From Aliivibrio sp. S4MY1 (GTDB taxonomy: Bacteria; Pseudomonadota; Gammaproteobacteria; Enterobacterales; Vibrionaceae): a stretch of 64,000 nt of DNA. The stretch is from positions 1-64,000 of the forward strand of contig NZ_JARACP010000004.1 in assembly GCF_028765545.1 (NCBI RefSeq), given 5' to 3'. Below are positions 55,003-63,287 of the stretch, piece by piece; positions within the stretch are counted from its first letter, which is position 1, and the number at the start of each line of letters is the position of its first letter. A program made the translations under genes and the position numbers. The notes under the pieces are model-generated. The model did no database searches and was not told the origin of the DNA. It was given only the letters and a program-made list of their open reading frames with translations.

Positions 55003-55437
55003 ATGCGTAATGTAGATTTCACTCCACTGTACCGTTCAGCAATTGGTTTTGATCGTCTTTTCAATCAAATGGAAAGCCACTCAGCGAAAACTAATGGTGG
55101 TTACCCTCCCTATAACATCGAGCAAAAATCAGAACATAACTACCGTATAACCATGGCGGTGGCGGGTTTTGCTGATGAACAAATCGATTTAACTCAACAC
55201 GAGAATATGCTGATTGTACGCGGTGAGCGTCCTGAATCGGATGAAGCGAAAACGTACCTATACCAAGGTATTGCAGAGCGTAACTTTGAGCGTAAATTCC
55301 AATTAGCGGATTATGTGAAAGTGGTGGGCGCAACCATGGAAAATGGTTTACTGCATGTTGATTTAGAACGTGAAATTCCAGAAGCGATGCAGCCTCGTAA
55401 GATTGCAATTAACGGTAATAACTTACTGGAAAGCTAA
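55003..55437 (+). CDS. ibpA: small heat-shock protein IbpA/IbpB (Hsp20)
   Basis: 144-aa holdase chaperone of the alpha-crystallin family; binds unfolding proteins for later rescue by DnaK/ClpB. MRNVDFTPLYRSAIGFDRLF is the IbpA N-terminus; the crystallin core has ENMLIVRGER and ENGLLHVDLEREIPEAM; a short tail follows. The ATG at 55003 follows AAGGA by 7 bases. A single ibp gene is seen, not the ibpAB pair of E. coli. Confidence 0.96.
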   Translation: MRNVDFTPLYRSAIGFDRLFNQMESHSAKTNGGYPPYNIEQKSEHNYRITMAVAGFADEQIDLTQHENMLIVRGERPESDEAKTYLYQGIAERNFERKFQLADYVKVVGATMENGLLHVDLEREIPEAMQPRKIAINGNNLLES

Positions 55438-55463
55438 TCGTAGATTGGTAAAAAATTTAAATG

Positions 55464-55488
55464 AAGGCGCTGTGATAGCGCCTTTTTT
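55464..55488 (+). terminator. intrinsic terminator of ibpA
   Basis: 8-bp stem AAGGCGCT / AGCGCCTT, loop GTGAT, then T-run. The following 135 bp to the end of avtA contain no gene I can support. Confidence 0.87.
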
Positions 55489-55624
55489 GTGTCTGCTAGG
55501 TTATTCATTTATGACTTATTGCTTTTCTATTACCAATAGATGGCATCTGTATGTGTTGCTTGCTTAGTGATGACAAACAGAATTGCTGACTCCAAAGCAA
55601 CAAGCTATTATTTGAGTTATTGAA

Positions 55625-56872
55625 CTACTCTGAATACGCCTTTAACACTTCTTCTGCAATGATATTGATGCCTTTTTGCATCATATCTTCATCTTGAACG
55701 TAGTTCATACGTAAGCATTGATGAGCGTGATCCCAACTGTCGTCTTGGCCGATAAAGAAGTACTCGCCCGGAACAATTAATACACCACGTGCTTTCAAGC
55801 GTTTGTAGAGTTCCATTGTCGTGATAGGTAATTCATCAAACCATAGCCACAAGAAAATAGCGCCCTCAGGTTTATGAATGCGAAAACGAGGATCGGTAAT
55901 CGCTGTTTGTAGCATCTTAACTGCAGCTTGAGATTTATGGCGATAGAAAGGCTGGATAACCTCCTCACTTAAACGCAATAAGTCACCTGACTCAATCATG
56001 TGCAAACCAATTGCAGGGCCCATACTTCCCGGTGCAAGATTGATAATGCCATTTAGGTTAGTGATGGCTGCTGTCATTTCCTCATTGGCAATCACAATGC
56101 CACAACGTAACCCAGGTAAACCAAGCTTTGAAAGGCTCATGCAAAGAATGGTGTTTTCATTCCAAAATGGTGTGACTTCTTCAAAGATAATATTCGGGAA
56201 AGGGGTACCATAAGCATTATCAAGAATTAACGGAATATTATGTTCACGAGCTAATGTGTCGAGTTTTGCCACTTCTTCATCCGTAATGACATTACCCGTT
56301 GGATTGGTAGGACGAGAAACACAAATTGCTCCCACTGAATCGTCAACAGTTAACTGGCTAAAATCAACGTGGTATTTAAACAAACCGTTATCGAGTAATT
56401 CAATCTCAGGACGGTAAGAAATAAAACTATCGACTTCTAGTTCAGAGTCCGCATAGCCAATATATTCCGGAGCAAGAGGCAGTAAAATCCTCTTTTTTGA
56501 ACCATCCGCATAAGTGCCTGCTAACAGGTTAAATAGACTAAAGAAAGCACTTTGAGACCCATTGGTTAGAGAGATATTTTTCTCTGAGATATCCCAACCG
56601 TAAGTCTCTTTTAATAGTTTTGCTAATGCTTTAACAAAAGAGTCTTTACCTTGTGGGCCATCATAATTGGCCATTGCAGCAACCAGTTCACCTGAATCGA
56701 GCATGTCTTGTGAGGCGCTTTTAAAGTAGTCGAGCATGGCGGGAATGCCAGCAGGGTTACCACCACCGAGCATGATTGCTCCAGGGGTACGTAAGCCATC
56801 ATTTAGATCATCCATTAATTGGGTGATCCCACTGTAACGAGTAAATTTTTCGCCAAATTGAGTAAACTTCAT
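55625..56872 (-). CDS. avtA: valine-pyruvate aminotransferase AvtA
   Basis: PLP class I/II aminotransferase that exchanges amino groups between valine and pyruvate/alanine. IMLGGGNPAGIPAML near the N-terminus, VSRPTNPTGNV, and the PLP Lys in CMSLSKLGLPGLRCG (near 245). 415 aa. Monocistronic, minus strand, with a marked dyad in its leader. It may matter for valine synthesis because ilvE is not in the ilv operon here. Confidence 0.95.
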   Translation of the reverse strand: MKFTQFGEKFTRYSGITQLMDDLNDGLRTPGAIMLGGGNPAGIPAMLDYFKSASQDMLDSGELVAAMANYDGPQGKDSFVKALAKLLKETYGWDISEKNISLTNGSQSAFFSLFNLLAGTYADGSKKRILLPLAPEYIGYADSELEVDSFISYRPEIELLDNGLFKYHVDFSQLTVDDSVGAICVSRPTNPTGNVITDEEVAKLDTLAREHNIPLILDNAYGTPFPNIIFEEVTPFWNENTILCMSLSKLGLPGLRCGIVIANEEMTAAITNLNGIINLAPGSMGPAIGLHMIESGDLLRLSEEVIQPFYRHKSQAAVKMLQTAITDPRFRIHKPEGAIFLWLWFDELPITTMELYKRLKARGVLIVPGEYFFIGQDDSWDHAHQCLRMNYVQDEDMMQKGINIIAEEVLKAYSE

Positions 56873-56890
56873 TACGACTACCGCGCTATT

Positions 56891-56933
56891 TGTTGAGTCT
56901 GAGTATTGATTGTTTTAACAACATACCTCAACA
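56891..56933 (-). promoter_or_regulatory. dyad in the avtA leader
   Basis: TGTTGAG (56891-56897) and CTCAACA (56927-56933) enclose GTAT/ATAC and TTGTT/AACAA, giving about 16 nested pairs in RNA or a DNA operator. It ends 19 bp before the avtA ATG. Function not known. Confidence 0.5.
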
Positions 56934-57090
56934 CCAAACAGAGATAAAGAGCCAAGATAAGCCCTGATTTTATTGATTAAACCGTAAACTCACTGTGAAT
57001 TTTAAGAAAGTGCTTATTTTTGCTACTCCCAAAGAGGGCAGCGAGGTATACTTCTTGGTTATATTTATCAACCATCGCGCGAATTAAATT

Positions 57091-58023
57091 ATGCAAAAAT
57101 ACGATATCAAAACCTTCCAGGGAATGATCCTCGCGCTGCAGGATTATTGGGCACAACAAGGTTGTACGATTGTACAGCCACTAGATATGGAAGTGGGCGC
57201 AGGTACGTCTCACCCAATGACATGTCTGCGTGCACTTGGCCCAGAGCCAATGGCTACCGCTTATGTTCAACCATCTCGTCGTCCTACGGATGGCCGTTAT
57301 GGTGAAAACCCTAACCGTCTGCAGCACTACTATCAATTTCAGGTAGCGTTAAAGCCTTCTCCAGATAACATTCAAGAGCTGTACCTAGGTTCTTTAGAAG
57401 TGCTTGGTATCGATCCACTTGTTCATGATATTCGTTTCGTAGAAGACAACTGGGAAAACCCTACATTGGGTGCTTGGGGTCTAGGTTGGGAAATCTGGCT
57501 AAACGGCATGGAAGTAACGCAATTTACTTACTTCCAACAAGTAGGTGGCCTCGAGTGTAAACCAGTAACGGGTGAAATCACTTACGGTATTGAGCGTCTT
57601 GCTATGTACATTCAAGAAGTAGACTCAGTTTACGATCTTGTGTGGAACCATGGTCCTCAAGGTGTGGTTACTTACGGTGACATTTTCCACCAAAACGAAG
57701 TTGAGCAATCGACTTACAACTTTGAACACGCAGATGTTGATTTCCTATTTGGTTTCTTCGACCAGTGTGAGAAAGAGTGTAAAGAGCTGCTTGAACTTGA
57801 AAAGCCTCTACCTCTTCCAGCGTACGAGCGCATTCTAAAAGCAGGTCACGCATTCAACTTGCTAGATGCACGTAAAGCAATCTCTGTAACAGAGCGTCAG
57901 CGTTATATTCTTCGTATTCGTAACTTAACTAAATCGGTTGCAGAAGCATACTATGCATCACGTGAAGCATTAGGCTTCCCTATGTGTCGTTCTAATAAAC
58001 CGACAGCAACTGAGGAGAAGTAA
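57091..58023 (+). CDS. glyQ: glycine-tRNA ligase alpha subunit
   Basis: Catalytic class II subunit of the heterotetrameric bacterial GlyRS. Starts [20 protein letters not shown]; motifs include [20 protein letters not shown] (motif 2 region) and [20 protein letters not shown] (motif 3). 310 aa. The ribosome site is weak. glyS follows after 2 bp. Confidence 0.97.
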   Translation: MQKYDIKTFQGMILALQDYWAQQGCTIVQPLDMEVGAGTSHPMTCLRALGPEPMATAYVQPSRRPTDGRYGENPNRLQHYYQFQVALKPSPDNIQELYLGSLEVLGIDPLVHDIRFVEDNWENPTLGAWGLGWEIWLNGMEVTQFTYFQQVGGLECKPVTGEITYGIERLAMYIQEVDSVYDLVWNHGPQGVVTYGDIFHQNEVEQSTYNFEHADVDFLFGFFDQCEKECKELLELEKPLPLPAYERILKAGHAFNLLDARKAISVTERQRYILRIRNLTKSVAEAYYASREALGFPMCRSNKPTATEEK

Positions 58024-58025
58024 TC

Positions 58026-60107
58026 ATGGCGAAGAATTTTCTAATCGAATTAGGTACTGAAGAGCTTCCACCAACAGCGCTTCGTTCATTAGCTGAAGCA
58101 TTTGCTGCTAACTTTGAAGCGGGTCTTAAAGCGGCTGATTTAGCACACCAAGGTGTTAAATGGTATGCAACGCCTCGTCGTTTAGCGCTTAAAGTGGCTG
58201 AATTAGATGAAGGTCAAGCAGATAAAATCGTTGAAAAACGTGGTCCAGCTATCGCATCTGCATTTGATGCGGATGGAAATCCAACCAAAGCGGCTCAAGG
58301 TTGGGCTCGTGGTAACGGTATTACGGTTGAACAAGCTGAGCGTCTAAAAACAGACAAAGGCGAATGGCTACTTCATAAAGAAGCAGTGAAAGGCCAACCT
58401 GTACAAGAGCTTGTTGTTGAATTAGCAGCAAAAGCATTAGCAGGTTTACCAATTCCTAAAGCAATGCGTTGGGGTAACTCAGACATTCAATTTATTCGTC
58501 CAGTAAAAACACTGACTATCCTATTGGGTGACGAACTGATTGAAGGTTCTATCTTAGGCGTTACTTCTACTCGTACACTTCGTGGTCACCGTTTCATGGG
58601 TGAAAGCGAGTTTACGATTGACTCTGCTGATCAATACCCTGCGATCTTAGAAGAGCGCGGTAAAGTAATGGCTGACTACGATGCGCGTAAAGCGATCATT
58701 CTTGCTGATGCTCAAAAAGCAGCGGCAGCAGTAGGCGGTACAGCGGATCTAGAAGATGACTTAGTAGAAGAAGTGACTTCTCTTGTTGAATGGCCGGTAG
58801 TATTAACGGCTAAATTTGAGCAAGAGTTCTTAAAAGTGCCTTCAGAAGCGTTAGTTTATACAATGAAGGGTGACCAAAAATACTTCCCTGTGTATGACGA
58901 AGCGAAGAATCTACTTCCTAACTTCATTTTCGTTTCTAATATCGAATCTAAAGAGCCTCGTCACGTTATCGAAGGTAACGAGAAAGTGGTTCGCCCACGC
59001 CTTGCTGATGCAGAATTCTTTTTCAACACAGACCGTAAGCGTCCGCTTATCGACCGTCTACCTGAGTTAGAACAAGCTATCTTCCAAAAGCAATTAGGTA
59101 CGATCAAAGACAAAACTGACCGTATTACTGAGCTTGCAGGTTACATTGCTGAGCAAATTGGTGCAGATGTTGAGAAATCTCAACGTGCGGGCCTTCTAGC
59201 TAAGTGTGACTTAATGACATCTATGGTATTTGAATTTACAGATACACAAGGTGTGATGGGTATGCACTATGCAACTCACGATGGTGAAGATGAGCAAGTA
59301 GCTCTCGCTCTTTATGAGCAATACATGCCACGTTTTGCGGGTGATGAACTACCAAGCACAGATATTTCTGCATCAGTAGCAATGGCGGACAAACTAGATA
59401 CATTGGTTGGTATCTTCGGTATTGGTCAAGCACCTAAAGGTTCTGATCCATTTGCACTTCGCCGTGCTGCGCTGGGTATTCTACGTATTATCGTTGAGAA
59501 AGATTACAACTTAGACTTAGTTGACCTAGTAGCTAAAGCGCAATCTCTATTTGCACTTGAAGATGGCTCAAGCAAGCTAACGAATGCAAACGTAGCGACA
59601 GATGTGATTGATTTCATGCTAGGTCGTTTCCGCGCATGGTACCAAGATGAAGGTTTCAGCGTAGATATCATCCAAGCGGTACTTGCTCGTCGTCCAACGA
59701 AACCTGCTGATTTTGATAAGCGTGTGAAAGCGGTATCTCACTTCCGTGAACTAGACGCTGCAGAATCTCTAGCGGCTGCGAATAAGCGTGTAGGTAATAT
59801 CCTTGCGAAATTCGATGGCGAACTGGCTCAAGAAATCGATCTTGCTCTTCTTCAAGAAGATGCAGAGAAAGTATTGGCTGAGAAAGTAGAGATCCTAGCT
59901 GAAGCACTAGAGCCTGTATTTGCTGCAGGTAACTATCAAGAAGCTCTAAGTCGTTTAGCTGAGTTACGTGAACCTGTTGATGCCTTCTTTGATGGTGTAA
60001 TGGTTATGGCTGATGATGAAGCGCTTAAGATTAACCGCTTAACGCTGCTTAACAAGCTTCGTAATCTGTTCTTAGATATTGCGGATATTTCTCTTCTTCA
60101 AAAATAA
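58026..60107 (+). CDS. glyS: glycine-tRNA ligase beta subunit
   Basis: tRNA-binding subunit of GlyRS with HD-like and anticodon-binding domains. Begins [20 protein letters not shown] and has [12 protein letters not shown] and [19 protein letters not shown]. 693 aa, normal. AGGAG in the end of glyQ precedes the ATG. Terminator follows. Confidence 0.97.
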   Translation: MAKNFLIELGTEELPPTALRSLAEAFAANFEAGLKAADLAHQGVKWYATPRRLALKVAELDEGQADKIVEKRGPAIASAFDADGNPTKAAQGWARGNGITVEQAERLKTDKGEWLLHKEAVKGQPVQELVVELAAKALAGLPIPKAMRWGNSDIQFIRPVKTLTILLGDELIEGSILGVTSTRTLRGHRFMGESEFTIDSADQYPAILEERGKVMADYDARKAIILADAQKAAAAVGGTADLEDDLVEEVTSLVEWPVVLTAKFEQEFLKVPSEALVYTMKGDQKYFPVYDEAKNLLPNFIFVSNIESKEPRHVIEGNEKVVRPRLADAEFFFNTDRKRPLIDRLPELEQAIFQKQLGTIKDKTDRITELAGYIAEQIGADVEKSQRAGLLAKCDLMTSMVFEFTDTQGVMGMHYATHDGEDEQVALALYEQYMPRFAGDELPSTDISASVAMADKLDTLVGIFGIGQAPKGSDPFALRRAALGILRIIVEKDYNLDLVDLVAKAQSLFALEDGSSKLTNANVATDVIDFMLGRFRAWYQDEGFSVDIIQAVLARRPTKPADFDKRVKAVSHFRELDAAESLAAANKRVGNILAKFDGELAQEIDLALLQEDAEKVLAEKVEILAEALEPVFAAGNYQEALSRLAELREPVDAFFDGVMVMADDEALKINRLTLLNKLRNLFLDIADISLLQK

Positions 60108-60126
60108 GAAATAGCCAAATTTCATG

Positions 60127-60156
60127 AAATGCCTCGCCTTTGCGGGGTATTTTTTT
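60127..60156 (+). terminator. intrinsic terminator of glyQS
   Basis: 9-bp stem with G-U pairs (ATGCCTCGC / GCGGGGTAT), loop CTTT, then T7. Confidence 0.83.
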
Positions 60157-60250
60157 GTCTAGATATCGTATTTTCGAAAATTAGAGGTTAATAATATACT
60201 TAACAATGACTACAATTGATGTTCTCTCTTTTATTAGGCTGCTGATTTCG

Positions 60251-61879
60251 ATGAAATTATCTGTGTGTACAACTCTTATCTCCCTTTCACTTATGGTCGG
60301 GTGTCAAAGTACTTCATTACCAACCACGGATAATGCAAATTCTTCTTCACAGAATACTCCTGTAGTCTCAAGTGATTCGACGAATCAAGTCAGTGTATGT
60401 CCTTCATTAGGCATTCAGCCTGTGACGGTTACCGTTTCAGAACTGTGGTCTGAAGGTGCAGTCGTCACAGATGCTTACTCTGGCAATATTGCTCAAGTGA
60501 AGAATGGTCAAATAACGCTAACACCAAGTCGTCATAGTGGTGGATTACTGTTATTAGAATCAAGTTCAGTACAGGAAGCAGAAGCAGAGAAGCGTGATTT
60601 CCAATGGCAGAGTGCCACGTTTTATCATATCGCAACCGATCGTTTTTATAATGGAAACAGTTGGAATGACCACAGCTATGGTCGTCAAACCTCATCACAA
60701 GGTTTTAAAGGTGGTGATATTGCAGGGTTAACGCAAAAACTGGATTACTTAGCTGAGCTAGGTGTTGATGTACTTTGGATTTCGACACCACTAGAGCAAG
60801 TTCATGGCTGGCTTCCTGGAAAAAATGGCAATACACCAGAATATCCATACGCAGGTGGTGCCACATTAGATTGGACACAGCTTGATACCAATATGGGATC
60901 AGAGCAAGAGATGAGAGCATTTGTCGATCTTGCTCATCAATTAGGAATGAGAGTAGTGTGGAGTATTGATACTGCTCCTTCTCAACCAAGCCTTGCCGAT
61001 TTGCAGCAATTTTCTATTCAACCTAAAGACAGCAGTGAACTGCCAAGTTACTGGAATGATTGGCATCCAAAAGAAGGTCAGAATCTAACGCATTATTTAG
61101 ATGCATTTAAAGGTGAAGATGGTCAAGTCCCACAATGGTGGTCTTCAGATTGGTTTAATCCAAATTATGAAGGGGTAGTGTCAACGCCAACCTTCTTTAC
61201 CAATAAACCGACAACTGCAGTGAGCCAAGTCAGTCAGGATAAACACGCATTATTAACGCAATGGGTGACTGAATGGGTAACCAAGTTTGGTATTGATGGC
61301 ATTGTTTTAGCTCAATCAACGCCTAAGTTAACAAAACAATTTGAAGAACAAGGCAGTAAGGCATTTGAAGCATGGAAGAAAGACAATCAATATAAAGCGC
61401 TTGAAGGGTCTTCTTTTATTGTGGTCGATTTAGAAAATAATAACCATTTTATCCCTCAAAAGCAGTCAATTGAATCTCAATGTGAAACACAACTAAGTGC
61501 TCAAACAACGACTGAAAATAAAGTCGCCATGAATGCGTTAACCTGGTTTGATAAAGATAAGCAACAAGCGTTAACGGCTGATAATTATGCTCAATACAGA
61601 GATGCGGCCTCCGCTTTATTGTTATCTCACGACAGTGTTTCGATTTGGTATGGGGATGAAAGTGCAAAACCAGGTGATCTATATAGCATGATGAATTGGG
61701 AAGATGCGACAGGACTTAATTGGTCATTGCGTTCTCATTGGAAGAAACTACTCTCTTTTAGATCAAATCATACTGCGATATCACAAGGGAATTACCAAGT
61801 GGTTAAGCAAGAACCTTACTATGCTGTCATACGTAAAAATGAATCCGATAAGGTAATGATCGTTTATACGGGTGAGTAA
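60251..61879 (+). CDS. MalS-like (GH13) lipoprotein lacking the catalytic motifs
   Basis: 542 aa. Signal peptide with lipobox LMVGC (Cys18), so a lipoprotein, then a Ser/Thr/Asn-rich linker. The body follows periplasmic alpha-amylase MalS: FYHIATDRFYNGN, FKGGDIAGLTQKLDYLAELGVDVLWIS, LDTNMGSEQEM, FGIDG (346-350), WYGDES and a C-terminal KVMIVYTGE. The GH13 catalytic boxes are gone: region I DVVxNH is SIDTAP (238-243), region II GFRVDxxKH is GIVLAQSTP (350-358, nucleophile Asp replaced by Ala354), region III GEAW reads DLEN, and region IV HD reads KD. The frame is intact, so it may be a binding or structural protein. No good ribosome site; start at 60251 chosen for the signal peptide over 60206. 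Confidence 0.82.
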   Translation: MKLSVCTTLISLSLMVGCQSTSLPTTDNANSSSQNTPVVSSDSTNQVSVCPSLGIQPVTVTVSELWSEGAVVTDAYSGNIAQVKNGQITLTPSRHSGGLLLLESSSVQEAEAEKRDFQWQSATFYHIATDRFYNGNSWNDHSYGRQTSSQGFKGGDIAGLTQKLDYLAELGVDVLWISTPLEQVHGWLPGKNGNTPEYPYAGGATLDWTQLDTNMGSEQEMRAFVDLAHQLGMRVVWSIDTAPSQPSLADLQQFSIQPKDSSELPSYWNDWHPKEGQNLTHYLDAFKGEDGQVPQWWSSDWFNPNYEGVVSTPTFFTNKPTTAVSQVSQDKHALLTQWVTEWVTKFGIDGIVLAQSTPKLTKQFEEQGSKAFEAWKKDNQYKALEGSSFIVVDLENNNHFIPQKQSIESQCETQLSAQTTTENKVAMNALTWFDKDKQQALTADNYAQYRDAASALLLSHDSVSIWYGDESAKPGDLYSMMNWEDATGLNWSLRSHWKKLLSFRSNHTAISQGNYQVVKQEPYYAVIRKNESDKVMIVYTGE

Positions 61880-62053
61880 TACCAATCGTAGTAAATAACT
61901 GCTCATCCTAGCTGGTTAAAATACTCGATAACTGCGTTGAAATTTTTGATTGTAGAATAACTACTTATCGAAACTATTTGTCGAAAAGTGCCGTCTTGTT
62001 CTCAAGCATTTTACCTGCGCTATTTCTGATCATTTACTTACTGTGATTGGTAT
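61879..62053. mobile_element. MITE-like element with 22-bp terminal inverted repeats
   Basis: ATACCAATCGTAGTAAATAA at the left end and its inverse (ATACCAATCACAGTAAGTAA read from the right end) match at 18 of about 22 positions. The 175-bp body has no open frame of note and an inner dyad. The left end begins at the last base of the preceding stop codon. No transposase is present; I infer a non-autonomous element, a type common between Vibrio genes. Confidence 0.65.
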
Positions 62054-62203
62054 AATTTTTGGTGATATAACGAGTGTCATCAAAGTTTCATAAAATCTGA
62101 GTGAGAGTGTGATACTAACCACATAGGTTTTGTGAGAGAGATGATAATCTATAGCTAGAATTAGTTGTATTGGTAGATGTTTCTTAAAGGAAAGGAGCTT
62201 ATC

Positions 62204-62455
62204 ATGACTCGTTTTTTAGCTATCTCACCACAAAGCCAGTGTTATTTATTTACCGTCGCTTTGGCGCTTAATTTATTAGGTATGGTATTGACCGATATGT
62301 GGGTACCTATGGTCGTTGGGGCAATTGTCACGACCGCATTATCTGTGGATGCTTGGGTTCGCGTTCATTATGTATTACCAATGAAAAAAGAGATGCGTAA
62401 CTTGCAACATGAGATTGAAAGCATTCAAAAACAAGTGCGAGATATCAATACATAA
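62204..62455 (+). CDS. small inner-membrane protein, unknown
   Basis: 83 aa from the ATG at 62204, which follows a strong AAGGAG (62192-62197). Two membrane helices (about 16-36 and 38-55) and a C-terminal heptad-like tail (MRNLQHEIESIQKQVRDI), so probably a cytoplasmic coiled coil that oligomerises. I do not recognise the family. It is followed by a bidirectional terminator shared with tusA. Confidence 0.75.
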   Translation: MTRFLAISPQSQCYLFTVALALNLLGMVLTDMWVPMVVGAIVTTALSVDAWVRVHYVLPMKKEMRNLQHEIESIQKQVRDINT

Positions 62456-62471
62456 ACTATCCCTAAACAGT

Positions 62472-62499
62472 ATAAAGGCGACCTCGTGGTCGCCTTTAT
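62472..62499. terminator. bidirectional terminator between the membrane gene and tusA
   Basis: A perfect 12-bp stem ATAAAGGCGACC / GGTCGCCTTTAT with TCGT loop, between convergent genes. The core AAGGCGACC is the same as in the atpC terminator. Confidence 0.85.
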
Positions 62500-62505
62500 C
62501 ATTTC

Positions 62506-62757
62506 TTAAGCTGAAAGCCCTTTACGGATAAGAAATCGGTAAGGCAGCGAATCAGTATCTTCCGCAATAAGCTCATGATCCATAAAACGACAGAAACTTG
62601 GAATGTCACGCGTGGTCGATGGGTCGTCTGCTTTGATTAATAGCGTTTCACCATCTTGCATCTGTCGAATTGTTTTTCTAACCATCATTACAGGCTCTGG
62701 GCAGCGTAATCCTTCCGCTTCTAAGGTTTGGTTGGCGGTATCAAAGTTGATGGTCAT
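62506..62757 (-). CDS. tusA: sulfurtransferase TusA (SirA)
   Basis: 83-aa cytosolic sulfur carrier that relays persulfide sulfur from IscS to the TusBCD complex for 2-thiouridine in tRNA. Active Cys in [12 protein letters not shown] (near residue 18) and [13 protein letters not shown]. Full length. Monocistronic on the minus strand. Confidence 0.95.
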   Translation of the reverse strand: MTINFDTANQTLEAEGLRCPEPVMMVRKTIRQMQDGETLLIKADDPSTTRDIPSFCRFMDHELIAEDTDSLPYRFLIRKGLSA

Positions 62758-62934
62758 TGTTGTATCTCATTACAGTTAAAGGCGACCAAGATCATACTGC
62801 TGTAAAAAAAATAATCAATACACATTGGCAAAGAACTGAAAAGAGCGTAAATTATTTGTTAACAACAAATTAACATTGGACAGTTATTTCGTTGTTTTAG
62901 CTATAGATATAAAAGCAATAGAAGGGTCGTCATT

Positions 62935-63126
62935 ATGCTTACTCAAATAGATCGCTTAACCATTTATTGTGTTCTTTGTTTCGTTACCATTTGCTCATTA
63001 GTATTACGTACCCCTGAGAATATCAGCTTACTTCCTTTAATTAGTCTTGCCTCCGTTATGATAGCGCTGACGATTGAGCTAAAAACCTGGTCAGAAAGTG
63101 AAACCGCAGAAGAAAAAGATTACTAG
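62935..63126 (+). CDS. small membrane protein, 63 aa, unknown
   Basis: MLTQIDRLTIYCVLCFVTIC starts a two-helix protein (about 8-26 and 32-48) with an acidic C-terminal tail (ESETAEEKDY). GAAGGG precedes the ATG by 8 bases. No family recognised. Real status rests on the ribosome site and hydrophobic pattern. A TATAGATATAA at 62902 may be its -10. Confidence 0.6.
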   Translation: MLTQIDRLTIYCVLCFVTICSLVLRTPENISLLPLISLASVMIALTIELKTWSESETAEEKDY

Positions 63127-63167
63127 AAACACCTTAACAATTAAAAATTACACCACACTCTAATTTT

Positions 63168-63226
63168 CCCGTCTTTTTATCTTTCTTGAACCCAACAAGA
63201 AATGAATGAGTTGCGGGATTTTTTTT
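63168..63226 (+). terminator. possible terminator before the LysR gene
   Basis: TTTCTTG / CAAGAAA (63182-63202) nested in CCCG / CGGG (63168-63217), followed by T8 at 63219-63226. The outer stem is short, so this is a weak call. Confidence 0.4.
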
Positions 63227-63287
63227 ATTTTTAAAACCGTTAAACTACGTAATTACCATTAAGGTATATCAAACATAGGTGTAGGTA

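Noticed and set aside
57954-57969. Second parS-like sequence TGCATCACGTGAAGCA in glyQ
   Set aside because: The CACGTG core is present but the outer GTT/AAC positions that ParB reads are lost (13 of 16 overall); it is explained by conserved glyQ codons.
59236-59433. Antisense frames over glyS, gyrB, ilvD and the atp genes
   Set aside because: They are shadows of highly expressed genes with strong codon bias and have no start signals or family resemblance.
60251-61879. Interpretation of the MalS-like gene as a fragment truncated by the repeat element
   Set aside because: The C-terminal residues end where MalS-type proteins normally end, so the protein appears full length at that side.
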